Origin: Cryptosporangium minutisporangium | GTDB lineage: Bacteria; Actinomycetota; Actinomycetes; Mycobacteriales; Cryptosporangiaceae | Length of the DNA: 64,000 bases | Reading direction: 5' to 3' | NCBI RefSeq assembly: GCF_039536245.1 | Contig: NZ_BAAAYN010000047.1 | Span: forward strand, 78,105-142,104 | Shown: in pieces, positions 32,011 through 39,273 of the stretch | Layout of the letters: every line of letters begins with the position of its first letter | Position numbering within the stretch: position 1 is the first letter of the stretch | The notes under the pieces: generated by a model | The model's input: the letters and a program-made list of their open reading frames with translations, nothing else | Databases searched by the model: none | What the model was told of the DNA's origin: nothing | Made by a program: the position numbers and the translations under genes

Positions 32011-33336
32011 TCAGGCGGCCATCAGGACCGAGGCGGCACGGCGGTGCAGCACCGAGTCGAGCACCTCGCCCACCCGGACGGCGGTGTTCGACAGCAGCGC
32101 GGACGAGATGCCGTGCGTGTGCTCGGTGCCGCCCTGCAGGTAGATACCGCAGCGCAGGCGGGGATCGGTCAGCGCCCGGTAGTCGCGCCCCACCTGCGGC
32201 CGACCGTACGCGTCGCGCAGGCAGAGGTCGCCGAGCTCACCGAGGACCGCGTACGGGTCGGCCTCGTCGTAACCGGTCGCGAACACCGCGACGTCCGCGT
32301 CGAGCACCGTGCGCTCGCCGCTGACCAGCGACTGCAGGGTGACCGCCAGCGAGCCGGCGTTCTCCTCGACCGCCGCCGTCCGGGTCAGGTTGAGCATGCG
32401 CAGCCGCTCGCGGCCGAGCACCTTCTCGCGGTACGTGCGGCGGTACAACTCCTGGATCAGGTCGATGTCCACGACGGAGTAGTTCGTGTTCCCGTGGTAG
32501 GCCATCATGGCTTGCTTGACCTCGGCCGGGGCGTCGAAGTACTCGTCGACCGCGTCCGGGTCGAAGATCCGGTTGGCGAACGAACTGTCGTCGGCCGGTG
32601 AGTAGCCGTAGCGCGAGATCACCGCGCAGACCTCCGCCGACGGGAACTGCTCGTGCAGGAACGCGACGGCTTCGGCCGCGCTCTGCCCGGCGCCGACGAC
32701 GACGAGTCGGCGTGGCTCGGTGCCCCGGATCGAGTCGACGTTGCGCAGCAGGTCGCTGGAGTGCCATACCCGCGCCGACTGCTGTACACCGGCGGGCATC
32801 CGCGGCCGCAGACCGGTGCCGACCACCAGGTTGCGGGCCCGGTGGGTGACGATCGCGCCGGCGCTCCGCGCGACGACGTCCACCGCGGTAATGACGCCGT
32901 TCTCGACTGGGTCTTCAGCCACCGGCAGCACCGAGATGACCTCGGTGTCGTAGCTGACCTGGTCGGCGACCTGGCTCGCGGCCCAGGTGAAGTAGTCGTG
33001 GAACTCGACCCGCAGCGGGAACAGCGTCTTGTGGTTGATGAAGTCGACCAGGCGGTCCCGGTCGTGCAGGTACCGGAGGAAGCTGAATTCGCTGGTGGGG
33101 TTCCGCAGCGTCACCAGGTCTTTGAGGAACGACACCTGCATGGTGGCGTCCTCCAGCAGCATGCCGCGGTGCCAACCGAACTCCGGCTGCCGCTCGAGAA
33201 ATCTGGCCGCGACCGTCCCTTCCGGACCTTGCTCCGCGCCGCGTGGGCGGGAGTTGTGCTCGGCTACCGCGATCGCCATCGCCAGGTTGGACGGGCCGAA
33301 GCCGATACCGACGAGATCGAGTCCACGCTCAGACAT
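32011..33336 (-). CDS. L-ornithine N5-monooxygenase
   Basis: A 441-residue flavin-dependent N-monooxygenase of the SidA/PvdA/CchB group. It hydroxylates the side-chain amine of ornithine with NADPH and O2, supplying the hydroxamate precursor for NRPS modules 1, 3 and 5. FAD-binding GIGFGPSNLAMA is at residues 11-22, the NADPH-binding segment VVVGAGQSAAEAVAF is in the middle, and the C-terminal FATGYDEADPY is typical. GAGGGGA lies seven bases before the ATG. It is the first gene of the minus-strand siderophore run and is read from the iron-box region at 33381-33447. Lysine as substrate cannot be excluded from motifs alone, but the A-domain codes favour ornithine. Confidence 0.92.
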   Translation of the reverse strand: MSERGLDLVGIGFGPSNLAMAIAVAEHNSRPRGAEQGPEGTVAARFLERQPEFGWHRGMLLEDATMQVSFLKDLVTLRNPTSEFSFLRYLHDRDRLVDFINHKTLFPLRVEFHDYFTWAASQVADQVSYDTEVISVLPVAEDPVENGVITAVDVVARSAGAIVTHRARNLVVGTGLRPRMPAGVQQSARVWHSSDLLRNVDSIRGTEPRRLVVVGAGQSAAEAVAFLHEQFPSAEVCAVISRYGYSPADDSSFANRIFDPDAVDEYFDAPAEVKQAMMAYHGNTNYSVVDIDLIQELYRRTYREKVLGRERLRMLNLTRTAAVEENAGSLAVTLQSLVSGERTVLDADVAVFATGYDEADPYAVLGELGDLCLRDAYGRPQVGRDYRALTDPRLRCGIYLQGGTEHTHGISSALLSNTAVRVGEVLDSVLHRRAASVLMAA

Positions 33337-33380
33337 GTCCGTTCCCCTCGCACGGCGGGACCACAGGTGACTCCCGCAAC

Positions 33381-33399
33381 TTAGGGCAGCCTAACTTAA
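33381..33399. promoter_or_regulatory. Iron box in the divergent siderophore promoter (monooxygenase side)
   Basis: TTAGGGCAGCCTAACTTAA matches the iron-box consensus TWAGGTWAGSCTWACCTWA at 16 of 19 positions. It lies 45 bases upstream of the monooxygenase start and likely controls the roughly 31-kb minus-strand run. Confidence 0.7.
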
Positions 33400-33428
33400 G
33401 TTGCGCGGTGAGCCTACCCCTGGGTTAG

Positions 33429-33447
33429 TTAGGCGAGCCTTGCTTAA
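33429..33447. promoter_or_regulatory. Second iron box in the divergent siderophore promoter (formyltransferase side)
   Basis: TTAGGCGAGCCTTGCTTAA matches the iron-box consensus at 15 of 19 positions and is itself an imperfect palindrome. It lies 49 bases before the formyltransferase start. Its centre is 48 bases from the first box, so the two could serve one divergent promoter each. Confidence 0.65.
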
Positions 33448-33495
33448 GATAGCCCAACCCGGGCCGCCGTTTCGACGTTGTAACCAGGAGGACGT

Positions 33496-34446
33496 ATGCG
33501 GGTCGTCATGTTCGGCTATCAGACCTGGGGGCATCGGACGCTCCGGGCCTTGCTGGACTCCGACCACGACGTCGTGACGGTCGTGACCCACCCTCCGGGC
33601 GGCGGAGTCTACGAGCGAGTGTGGTCCGATTCGGTCGCTGACCTGGCGAAATCCGCCGACGTCCCGGTCCTGCTCCGCGACCGTCCGGACGACGACGAGC
33701 TGCACGAGGCACTGAAAGCGGCGGCGCCCGACGTCATCGTGGCGAACAACTGGCGCACCTGGATCCCGCCCCGCATCTTCGAACTCCCCCGTCTCGGGAC
33801 GCTCAACATCCACGATGCACTGCTCCCGGCCTACGCCGGCTTCTCGCCGCTGATCTGGGCACTGATCAACGGTGAGCGAGAGGTCGGCGTCACCGCCCAC
33901 CTGATGGACGCCACCCTGGACGCCGGGCCGATCGTGGCCCAGCGGGCGATCCCGGTGGGGCCGAAGGACACCGCAACCGACCTGTTCTACGCCACCCTCG
34001 ACCTCATCGAGCCGATCCTGCAAGACGCGCTCGCCGCGCTGGAGAGTGGACGGACCGACTTCCCACCACAGGACCGGTCGAAGGCCAGCTTCTTCCACAA
34101 GCGATCCGAAGAGGACATCCGGATCGACTGGACCTGGTCGGCCGAGGAGCTCGAGCGCCTGGTCCGGGCTCAGTCCGCGCCCTACCCGGCCGCGTTCTGC
34201 TACCACGGGCAGGAGCGGCTGGAGATCCTCGCGGCGGACGTGTCGGACGCGGTCTACGGCGGTACGCCGGGGCGGATCTTCTACCGGGAGGGCGGTGGGA
34301 TCGCGATCGTCGCGGGCGCCGACGCGCGTCGGGGCCGCAACCGCGCGCTGCTGATCCGGAAGGTCCGGACGTCCGAGGGCAAGGAGCTCGACGCGCTGGA
34401 GTACTTCACCCGGATGGGCGGCTACCTGACCAGCCGCCCGGCCTGA
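33496..34446 (+). CDS. N5-hydroxyornithine formyltransferase
   Basis: A 316-residue enzyme related to methionyl-tRNA formyltransferase, of the CchA/FxbA kind, transferring formyl from N10-formyl-tetrahydrofolate to hydroxyornithine. The catalytic set is visible: Asn104 and His106 in LNIHDALLPAYAG, and Asp142 in ATLDAGPI. The canonical SLLP is ALLP here. AGGAGG lies five bases before the ATG. It diverges from the monooxygenase across two iron boxes. The formyl group would go on the residue loaded by NRPS module 1, whose code resembles that for formyl-hydroxyornithine. It ends one base from the convergent gntR gene. Confidence 0.92.
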   Translation: MRVVMFGYQTWGHRTLRALLDSDHDVVTVVTHPPGGGVYERVWSDSVADLAKSADVPVLLRDRPDDDELHEALKAAAPDVIVANNWRTWIPPRIFELPRLGTLNIHDALLPAYAGFSPLIWALINGEREVGVTAHLMDATLDAGPIVAQRAIPVGPKDTATDLFYATLDLIEPILQDALAALESGRTDFPPQDRSKASFFHKRSEEDIRIDWTWSAEELERLVRAQSAPYPAAFCYHGQERLEILAADVSDAVYGGTPGRIFYREGGGIAIVAGADARRGRNRALLIRKVRTSEGKELDALEYFTRMGGYLTSRPA

Positions 34447-34447
34447 C

Positions 34448-35095
34448 CTACGACAGCGCGCCCAGGACGATCCGCTCGGACATCAGCAGGTACTCGCGCA
34501 GCAGGCCGGCGGCGCGCTCGGCGTCGCCCGCCTCGTACACCGCGGTGATCTCCGCGTTGCGCGGGACGAACGGCCGGTGCAGGGCCGCGGTGTCGGACGC
34601 GGCCACGAAGGCCAGGCGCAGCTCCGCGGTCAGCTGCTTCATCCAGGCGTTCAGCCGCGGGCTACCGGCCAGCGCGATGATCTGCTCGTGGAACCGCATG
34701 TTCGCGGTGCCCACCGCCCGCCAGTCGCCGGCCGCCGCGTAGCGCGCGGCGTCGTCCACCGCCGCGCGCATGCCCTCGACGCGCGGCGGATCGGTCGGCG
34801 CTTCCCGCAGGGCGGTGCACTCCAGCAGGATCCGGACGCGGTAGATGTCCGCGATCTGCGCCGGGGAGAGCGTCGCGACGAAGACGCCGCGGTGCGGGAC
34901 ACGGACGAGCAGGCCCTCTTCGATCAGCGTGCTGAACGCCTCGCGGAGCGTGTTGCGGGAGACGCCGAGCGGCCCGGTCCACGCCGCCTCGGACAGTCGG
35001 CTGCCCGGCGCGAGCTGCCCCGCGGTGACCCGTTCCCGCAGATCAGCCACCGCGCGGGCGGCCGAGCCCAGTACCGGCTCCGTTGCAGTCGTCAT
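34448..35095 (-). CDS. GntR-family regulator, FadR/FCD type
   Basis: A 215-residue regulator with an N-terminal winged helix (GSRLSEAAWTGPLGVSRNTLREAFSTLIEEGLL, with typical LGVSRNTLREA) and a C-terminal all-helical FCD ligand domain with the expected histidines (RFHEQIIALAG). ATG at 35095 places the start right before the HTH; upstream sequence in frame belongs to the neighbouring gene. It is the last gene of the pxpA-DUF1445-gntR run, 22 bases after the DUF1445 gene. It likely represses this operon through the palindrome at 36716-36728, whose half-sites fit the FadR-group pattern TNGT-N-ACNA. The ligand is unknown; a pyroglutamate-related compound would fit. Confidence 0.87.
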   Translation of the reverse strand: MTTATEPVLGSAARAVADLRERVTAGQLAPGSRLSEAAWTGPLGVSRNTLREAFSTLIEEGLLVRVPHRGVFVATLSPAQIADIYRVRILLECTALREAPTDPPRVEGMRAAVDDAARYAAAGDWRAVGTANMRFHEQIIALAGSPRLNAWMKQLTAELRLAFVAASDTAALHRPFVPRNAEITAVYEAGDAERAAGLLREYLLMSERIVLGALS

Positions 35096-35117
35096 GGGGT
35101 GAGTGAACCAGGAGCTC

Positions 35118-35927
35118 TCAGACCTGGTACCGGCTGTCCGGCACGTCGGTGACGAACATGTGGCCCGGGGCATGCGTGATCGCGTACGGCACCGCCGACG
35201 CGACGACCGCGGCCTGCGGCGTCACCCCGCAGGCCCAGAACACCGGCAGCTCGCCGGGGCGCACCTCGACCGGGTCGCCGTAGTCGGGGCGGTCCAGCGC
35301 CGGGATGCCCAGCGCCGCCGGGTCCCCGACGTGCACCGGCGCACCGTGCACCGCCGGGTAGCGCGCGCTGATCCGCACCGCGTCGGCGACCCGGTCGGCC
35401 GGGATCGGCCGCATCGACACCACCAGCTCCCCGTGCAGCCGCCCGGCCGGGCGGCAGTTCCGGTTGGTCCGGTACATCGGCACGTTGCAGCCTGCGGTGA
35501 CGTGCCGGACGTCGATACCGGCGGCGAGCAGCCCGGTCTCGAACGTGAAGCTGCAGCCGATCAGGAACGCGACGAGGTCGTCCCGCCAGGCCGCGGTGGC
35601 GTCGGGCACCTCGTCGACCAGCGCGCCGTCCCGCCAGATCCGGTAGAGCGGCAGGTCGGTGCGCAGGTCGGCGCCGGGGGCGAGCACGGTGGACGGCACG
35701 CCCGGGTCGGAGACGTCCAGCACCGGGCACGGCTGCGGGTTGCGCTGCCCGTAGAGCAGCATGTCCCAGGCCCAGTCGCGGGGCAGCGCGATCAGGTTGG
35801 CCTGCGTGACGCCGGGCGCGAGGCCCGCGGTCGGGCAGACCAGCCCGGCGCGGAACTCCTTCCGCACGTCGGCCGAGCCGCCTGGAGCTGCCGAGCCGCC
35901 AGGGCCCGCCGGGCCGGCCGGGGTCAT
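35118..35927 (-). CDS. DUF1445 putative hydro-lyase / D-glutamate cyclase-like
   Basis: A 269-residue protein of the DUF1445 (UPF0317) family, often named putative hydro-lyase and related to the D-glutamate cyclase fold. Family segments seen are [42 protein letters not shown] and [11 protein letters not shown]. The ATG at 35927 overlaps the pxpA stop (ATGA), so the two genes are translationally coupled. Genetic coupling to 5-oxoprolinase subunit A supports a role in pyroglutamate or D-glutamate metabolism, but the reaction is not established by sequence. Confidence 0.82.
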   Translation of the reverse strand: MTPAGPAGPGGSAAPGGSADVRKEFRAGLVCPTAGLAPGVTQANLIALPRDWAWDMLLYGQRNPQPCPVLDVSDPGVPSTVLAPGADLRTDLPLYRIWRDGALVDEVPDATAAWRDDLVAFLIGCSFTFETGLLAAGIDVRHVTAGCNVPMYRTNRNCRPAGRLHGELVVSMRPIPADRVADAVRISARYPAVHGAPVHVGDPAALGIPALDRPDYGDPVEVRPGELPVFWACGVTPQAAVVASAVPYAITHAPGHMFVTDVPDSRYQV

Positions 35928-36700
35928 CGTCGGTCGCCCGCGGTCACGAACGGCGCGATCTCGACGCCTGCGCCCACCAGCGCGCCACGCACCGCCTCCG
36001 CCATCGCCACCGCCCCGGGCGAGTCCCCGTGGACGCAGAGCGAGTCGGCGCGCACCTCGACCACCGTGCCGTCGACCGCGACGATCTCCCCGCGCTCCAC
36101 AAGGCGCAGCATCCGATCGGCGACCTCGACCGGGTCCTCCAGCAGCGCGCCGGGCTCCCCGCGTGGGACGAGCGTTCCGGCCGGGGTGTACCCGCGGTCC
36201 ACGAACGCCTCGGCGACCGTGCGCAGCCCCGCCTTCTCGGCCAACCGGAGGAACGCCGACCCCGGCAGGCCGAGCACCGGCAGACCCGGGTCGTAGCGGG
36301 CGACCGCCTCCACGACCGCCGCCGCCTGACCCTCGTGGTGGACGATCGCGTTGTAGAGCGCCCCGTGCGGCTTCACGTACCGGACGCGGCTGCCGGCAAC
36401 TCGGGCCAACCCCTCCAGTGCCCCGAGCTGGTACAGCACGTCCGCGACGAGATCCGCCGGGGCGTAGTCGATGAAGCGGCGGCCGAACCCCGGCAGGTCC
36501 CGGTAGCCGACCTGGGCGCCGATCACCACACCGGCGGCGACCGCCCGCTCGCACGTGGACAGCAGCGCGCGGGGGTCACCGGCGTGGAACCCACAGGCGA
36601 CGTTCGCGCTGGTGACCACCGCGAGCATCGCAGCGTCGTCACCGAGGCGCCAGGCGCCGAAGCTCTCTCCCAGATCGCTGTTGAGATCGATGCGAGCCAT
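35924..36700 (-). CDS. pxpA: 5-oxoprolinase subunit A (LamB/YcsF family)
   Basis: A 258-residue LamB/YcsF protein. The family start [12 protein letters not shown] and the segments [23 protein letters not shown] and [16 protein letters not shown] are all present. In the ATP-dependent PxpABC complex, this subunit works with PxpB and PxpC to open 5-oxoproline to glutamate. Neither pxpB nor pxpC is in the window, so the partners must be elsewhere or the protein works differently with the coupled DUF1445 product. It is the first gene of its operon, with an operator-like palindrome 16 bases upstream. Confidence 0.9.
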   Translation of the reverse strand: MARIDLNSDLGESFGAWRLGDDAAMLAVVTSANVACGFHAGDPRALLSTCERAVAAGVVIGAQVGYRDLPGFGRRFIDYAPADLVADVLYQLGALEGLARVAGSRVRYVKPHGALYNAIVHHEGQAAAVVEAVARYDPGLPVLGLPGSAFLRLAEKAGLRTVAEAFVDRGYTPAGTLVPRGEPGALLEDPVEVADRMLRLVERGEIVAVDGTVVEVRADSLCVHGDSPGAVAMAEAVRGALVGAGVEIAPFVTAGDRR

Positions 36701-36715
36701 CTCCCGACCCTAGAA

Positions 36716-36728
36716 ATTGTTCAACAAT
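36716..36728. promoter_or_regulatory. Putative GntR operator upstream of pxpA
   Basis: ATTGTTCAACAAT is a perfect 13-base palindrome around a central C in otherwise GC-rich DNA. Its core TTGT-N3-ACAA fits the FadR/FCD operator pattern. It lies 16 bases before the pxpA start and overlaps the stop codon of the glycosyltransferase gene. Binding by the operon's own GntR protein is inferred. Confidence 0.6.
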
Positions 36729-37881
36729 CTGGCAAGTGCAGCAGGTCCTCCAGCACCGCATCGGGGCTCGGCAGCGCCGCGATCTCCGCCTGCACAGCGC
36801 GGGCGGCCGCAGACAACGACGGGTCGTCGAGGAGCCGCCTCGCCGCCCCCTCGACGGCGTCCGGGGTCAGCTCCGACGGTGGGACGACCAGCGCCAACCC
36901 TGCGCGCTCCGCGGCGGCGCCGTTGACGAACTGGTCGGCGCCCTGCGGCAGGATCAGGTGCGGCAGACCGTGGCAGAGCGCCGCGACGATCGTCCCCGCG
37001 CCGCCCTGGGTGACCAGCCCCGCGCAGCGCGGCAGCAGCAGCGCGTGCGGCGCGAAGTCCGCAACCAGGACGTGCGGCGGCTGCGCGCCGAGCCGACCGG
37101 GATCGGTCCCCGGCCCCACCGTCACCAGCACGTTGACCGGAAGGCGTCGCAGGCCGGCCAGCGCGGTCGCGAACACCTCGGTCGCCCCGTGGAACAGCGT
37201 GCCGAGCGTCAGGTGCAGCGTCCGGTCGTAGGGCAGGGCGTCCAGCTGCGCGTCCGTCCACGGCAGCGGGTCGCCGTCGGGCTCGTCGGTCGCCGGCCGC
37301 ACCGGCAGCCGGTTGCGGAAGTCCCGCACGGCGTCCGCCTGCAGGGACGGTGGGCAGTTGTCCAGGTACGGACGCTCGAGGATCGCGGTCGTCAGGTCGG
37401 GCACGTCCCAGTCGGCGCAGAGCGCACCGAAGCGGGCACCGAACCACTCCCAGGCCTCGGCCGGCAGCGGCCCCAGCCCGTGCACCGCGTGCCGGGCCCC
37501 GGTGCGCTCGGCTGCGATCGCACCGGCCAGCTCGGTGATCGGGTGGACGACCAGATCGGGCTGCCACCGCTCGGCGCGGGGCACCAGCGCCGCCGCCCGC
37601 TGCGGCGCGGCGGCACCGAACATCCGCCGGATGACCGTCGGCATCCGCTGGTCGGGTGGGAGCGCACCGAGATCGGGTGGGTCGGCCCGGAACGCGGCGT
37701 CCGCCTCCGCGCGGCTCGGCCCGACGTCCCAGACGGCGATACCTCGCCGGGACACCTCCGCCGCACCCTCGGCACCGGACGCCACGACGACGTCGTGCCC
37801 GGCGCGCTGGGCCGCCCGGATCAACGGCAACAGCGGAAGCACGTGGCCGTGCGCAGGCCAGGTACTGAACAGGATCCGCAT
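36721..37881 (-). CDS. GT1-family glycosyltransferase (UGT/MGT type)
   Basis: A 386-residue GT-B glycosyltransferase of the macrolide/glycosylated natural-product type, using a nucleotide sugar. The acceptor-side start MRILFSTWPAHGHVLPLLPL is typical, with the catalytic-type His in HGH. The donor-binding region has VTQGGAGTIVAALCHGLPHLILPQGADQF, in which the usual His before GGAGT is Gln. AAAGGA lies eight bases before the ATG. It has no aglycone-forming genes next to it, so the acceptor is unknown; nothing ties it to the siderophore. A long untranslated stretch with hairpins lies upstream (37882-38342). Confidence 0.86.
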   Translation of the reverse strand: MRILFSTWPAHGHVLPLLPLIRAAQRAGHDVVVASGAEGAAEVSRRGIAVWDVGPSRAEADAAFRADPPDLGALPPDQRMPTVIRRMFGAAAPQRAAALVPRAERWQPDLVVHPITELAGAIAAERTGARHAVHGLGPLPAEAWEWFGARFGALCADWDVPDLTTAILERPYLDNCPPSLQADAVRDFRNRLPVRPATDEPDGDPLPWTDAQLDALPYDRTLHLTLGTLFHGATEVFATALAGLRRLPVNVLVTVGPGTDPGRLGAQPPHVLVADFAPHALLLPRCAGLVTQGGAGTIVAALCHGLPHLILPQGADQFVNGAAAERAGLALVVPPSELTPDAVEGAARRLLDDPSLSAAARAVQAEIAALPSPDAVLEDLLHLPDC

Positions 37882-37960
37882 CGATCGGTCCTTTCCCTAC
37901 TTCGGGGCCGCCCGGTCCAGTAGACCGCGCCGTGCTGGCCGTTGCACCAACCTGCAGAAG

Positions 37961-37995
37961 GGCCGTGCCCCGGAGCGAGCAGCCGGGGCACGGCC
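37961..37995. other. 13-bp perfect stem-loop in the glycosyltransferase leader
   Basis: GGCCGTGCCCCGG and its exact complement flank a nine-base loop, 80 bases upstream of the glycosyltransferase start. No T-run follows on either strand. It could be a terminator or a structured 5' leader element; its role is unknown. Confidence 0.5.
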
Positions 37996-38170
37996 CGCGG
38001 TCGACGGGGGTAGCGAATCCCGCCGACCCGGACCAGCGCGGTGGCACGGCCGGGGATGCAACGGCCCCGGCGGCGCAGCCGGGTGATGAGCCCGGCCGCC
38101 CAGCGCTGGTCGCAGTCGCCGTTCGCGCGACGCGCGGCCGCGGCGACTGCTGTGGTCACAGAGGAAGAAA

Positions 38171-38198
38171 GCCGCCCGATCCCGGGAGGGAGGGCGGC
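38171..38198 (-). terminator. Hairpin with T-rich tail (terminator or attenuator)
   Basis: On the minus strand, GCCGCCC, a 14-base loop and GGGCGGC are followed at once by TTTCTTCCTC. It lies 25 bases after the stop of the 12-codon ORF at 38224-38262 and 290 bases before the glycosyltransferase start. Together with the small ORF it resembles a leader-peptide attenuator, though simple termination is equally possible. Confidence 0.5.
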
Positions 38199-38223
38199 GA
38201 GGAACAGCGGCGCGCTACCCGCG

Positions 38224-38262
38224 CGCTACTCCTGCCACCGGCGGAAGTGGATCTGCGGTGTC
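38224..38262 (-). CDS. Possible 12-residue leader peptide
   Basis: A short ORF (MTPQIHFRRWQE) with a perfect AAGGAG Shine-Dalgarno six bases before its ATG. The SD strength and spacing are better than those of many genes nearby, which is the main reason to report it. It is followed by a hairpin with a T-rich tail. It might be an attenuation leader for the glycosyltransferase at 36721-37881, a free bioactive peptide, or chance. The remaining DNA of 37882-38342 holds no convincing gene. Confidence 0.4.
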
Positions 38263-38342
38263 ATGCCGATCTCCTTCCGGGACGAGGTGGCGCTGACAGG
38301 TACCGAGCGTACGAGCACGCACGGCGCCGGCCCAACCGAATT

Positions 38343-38609
38343 TCAGGTCCGGCCGGTTCCTTTGCAGACGAAGCAGTGCCGCGTGCGTAATCGGCGCGCG
38401 GCCACGAACGTCGTCGTGCCCCGGCCGCGGCAGTGCGGGCAGAGGTCGGGATGACGCCGCGGCCAGCTGCGGATCGCCAACGACGCGGCGGCCGCCGTCG
38501 CCAGCACTAGCAGCACGTAGGTGACCAGGCGCATTCCGGTCGTGGTGAGCACCGGCTCCGCCGCGAGAGCGCCCACCCCCACCACGAGGATCGCGACGAT
38601 GAGTCTCAC
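38343..38609 (-). CDS. Small membrane protein with DnaJ-like zinc ribbon
   Basis: An 88-residue protein. Two hydrophobic segments (LIVAILVVGVGALAA and LVTYVLLVLATAAAASLAI) are followed by CPHCRGRG and, 18 residues later, CFVCKGTG. These paired CxxCxGxG motifs resemble the zinc-binding repeats of DnaJ. The GTG at 38609 follows a G-rich SD (GGGGGA); the frame upstream is open to 38708 but the added residues look non-coding. Function is unknown. An AT-rich stretch upstream (38650-38690) may hold the promoter, including TTGACT on the minus strand. Confidence 0.6.
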   Translation of the reverse strand: MRLIVAILVVGVGALAAEPVLTTTGMRLVTYVLLVLATAAAASLAIRSWPRRHPDLCPHCRGRGTTTFVAARRLRTRHCFVCKGTGRT

Positions 38610-38745
38610 TGCGTCCCCCAGCCAACGTGGTCCTGCTACCCCACGCCGAGTAAGAACGACACAATAGAGACAAGTCAATACATGCGTAATGCACCGGGGT
38701 ATAACCACCGGGCACCGTCCATGGCGTCAGCATGGCTATCCCGGA

Positions 38746-38795
38746 AATGGCTGTCGGATCCCGTACCTCAGGGGGTACGGGATCCGACAGCCATT
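38746..38795. terminator. 22-bp perfect hairpin terminator
   Basis: Arms 38746-38767 and 38774-38795 are perfectly complementary over 22 bases (starting AATGGCTGTCGGATCC) around a six-base loop. It lies 34 bases downstream of the VOC gene stop and upstream of the small zinc-ribbon gene, so it separates two minus-strand units. Confidence 0.75.
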
Positions 38796-38828
38796 CACGG
38801 CGACGATTCGACAGCGAACCGATCACCC

Positions 38829-39269
38829 TCAGTACGGGTGTCCGCGGTACGTACCGAACGACCAGAGGTTGCCCTCGGGGTCACGGGCCGCGAAGTTCCG
38901 AGCCCCGTAGTCGGTGTCGACCAACGCCACCACGATCTCCGCACCGGCGGCCACCGCCCGGTCGTGGATCGCGTCCGGCGTGCTGGTCACCACGTAGGCA
39001 CCGAACGAGCCCGGCGGCATCTTCCACACGTGCTCCGGGTCGTTCCGATCCTGCCCGAGCATGACGCCCCCGCCCTCCGGCCAGGCCAGCTCGGCGTGCT
39101 GGATGACGCCGCCGTCCGCGTGCGCCACGATCTCCTGGAAACCGAACGCGGTGACCAGGAAGTCGATCAGGGCCCTGGCGTTCGTGGCACTGAGGGTCGG
39201 CCACACCGTCGGCGGCGGTTCGGTGGCGGCTGTGGGGGCGGTGGTCTGCGCTGATGTGGTTTCGGTCAT
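38829..39269 (-). CDS. VOC (glyoxalase/bleomycin-resistance) family protein
   Basis: A 146-residue vicinal-oxygen-chelate protein, PhnB/YdeO-like single repeat pair. Segments seen are ARALIDFLVTAFGFQEI, HAELAWPEGGGVMLG and, at the C-terminus, ARDPEGNLWSFGTYRG. The function of this branch is usually undefined; it may bind or modify small molecules. ATG at 39269 lies four bases after the AraC-gene stop, so the two genes are likely co-transcribed. An ATG at 39284 in the same frame would overlap the regulator. Confidence 0.82.
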   Translation of the reverse strand: MTETTSAQTTAPTAATEPPPTVWPTLSATNARALIDFLVTAFGFQEIVAHADGGVIQHAELAWPEGGGVMLGQDRNDPEHVWKMPPGSFGAYVVTSTPDAIHDRAVAAGAEIVVALVDTDYGARNFAARDPEGNLWSFGTYRGHPY

Positions 39270-39273
39270 GGCG

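Noticed and set aside
35928-36554. N-terminal extension of the DUF1445 protein
   Set aside because: It is an out-of-frame reading of pxpA; the ATG at 35927 overlapping the pxpA stop is the natural start.
37821-38159. 112-codon minus-strand frame before the glycosyltransferase
   Set aside because: It overlaps the glycosyltransferase start, has shadow-like Arg/Cys-rich composition and no good ribosome binding site. The gap also contains a strong stem-loop.
38041-38454. Plus-strand frame over the gap before the zinc-ribbon gene
   Set aside because: No motif and unconvincing composition; it runs antisense to the small zinc-ribbon gene and the 12-codon ORF.
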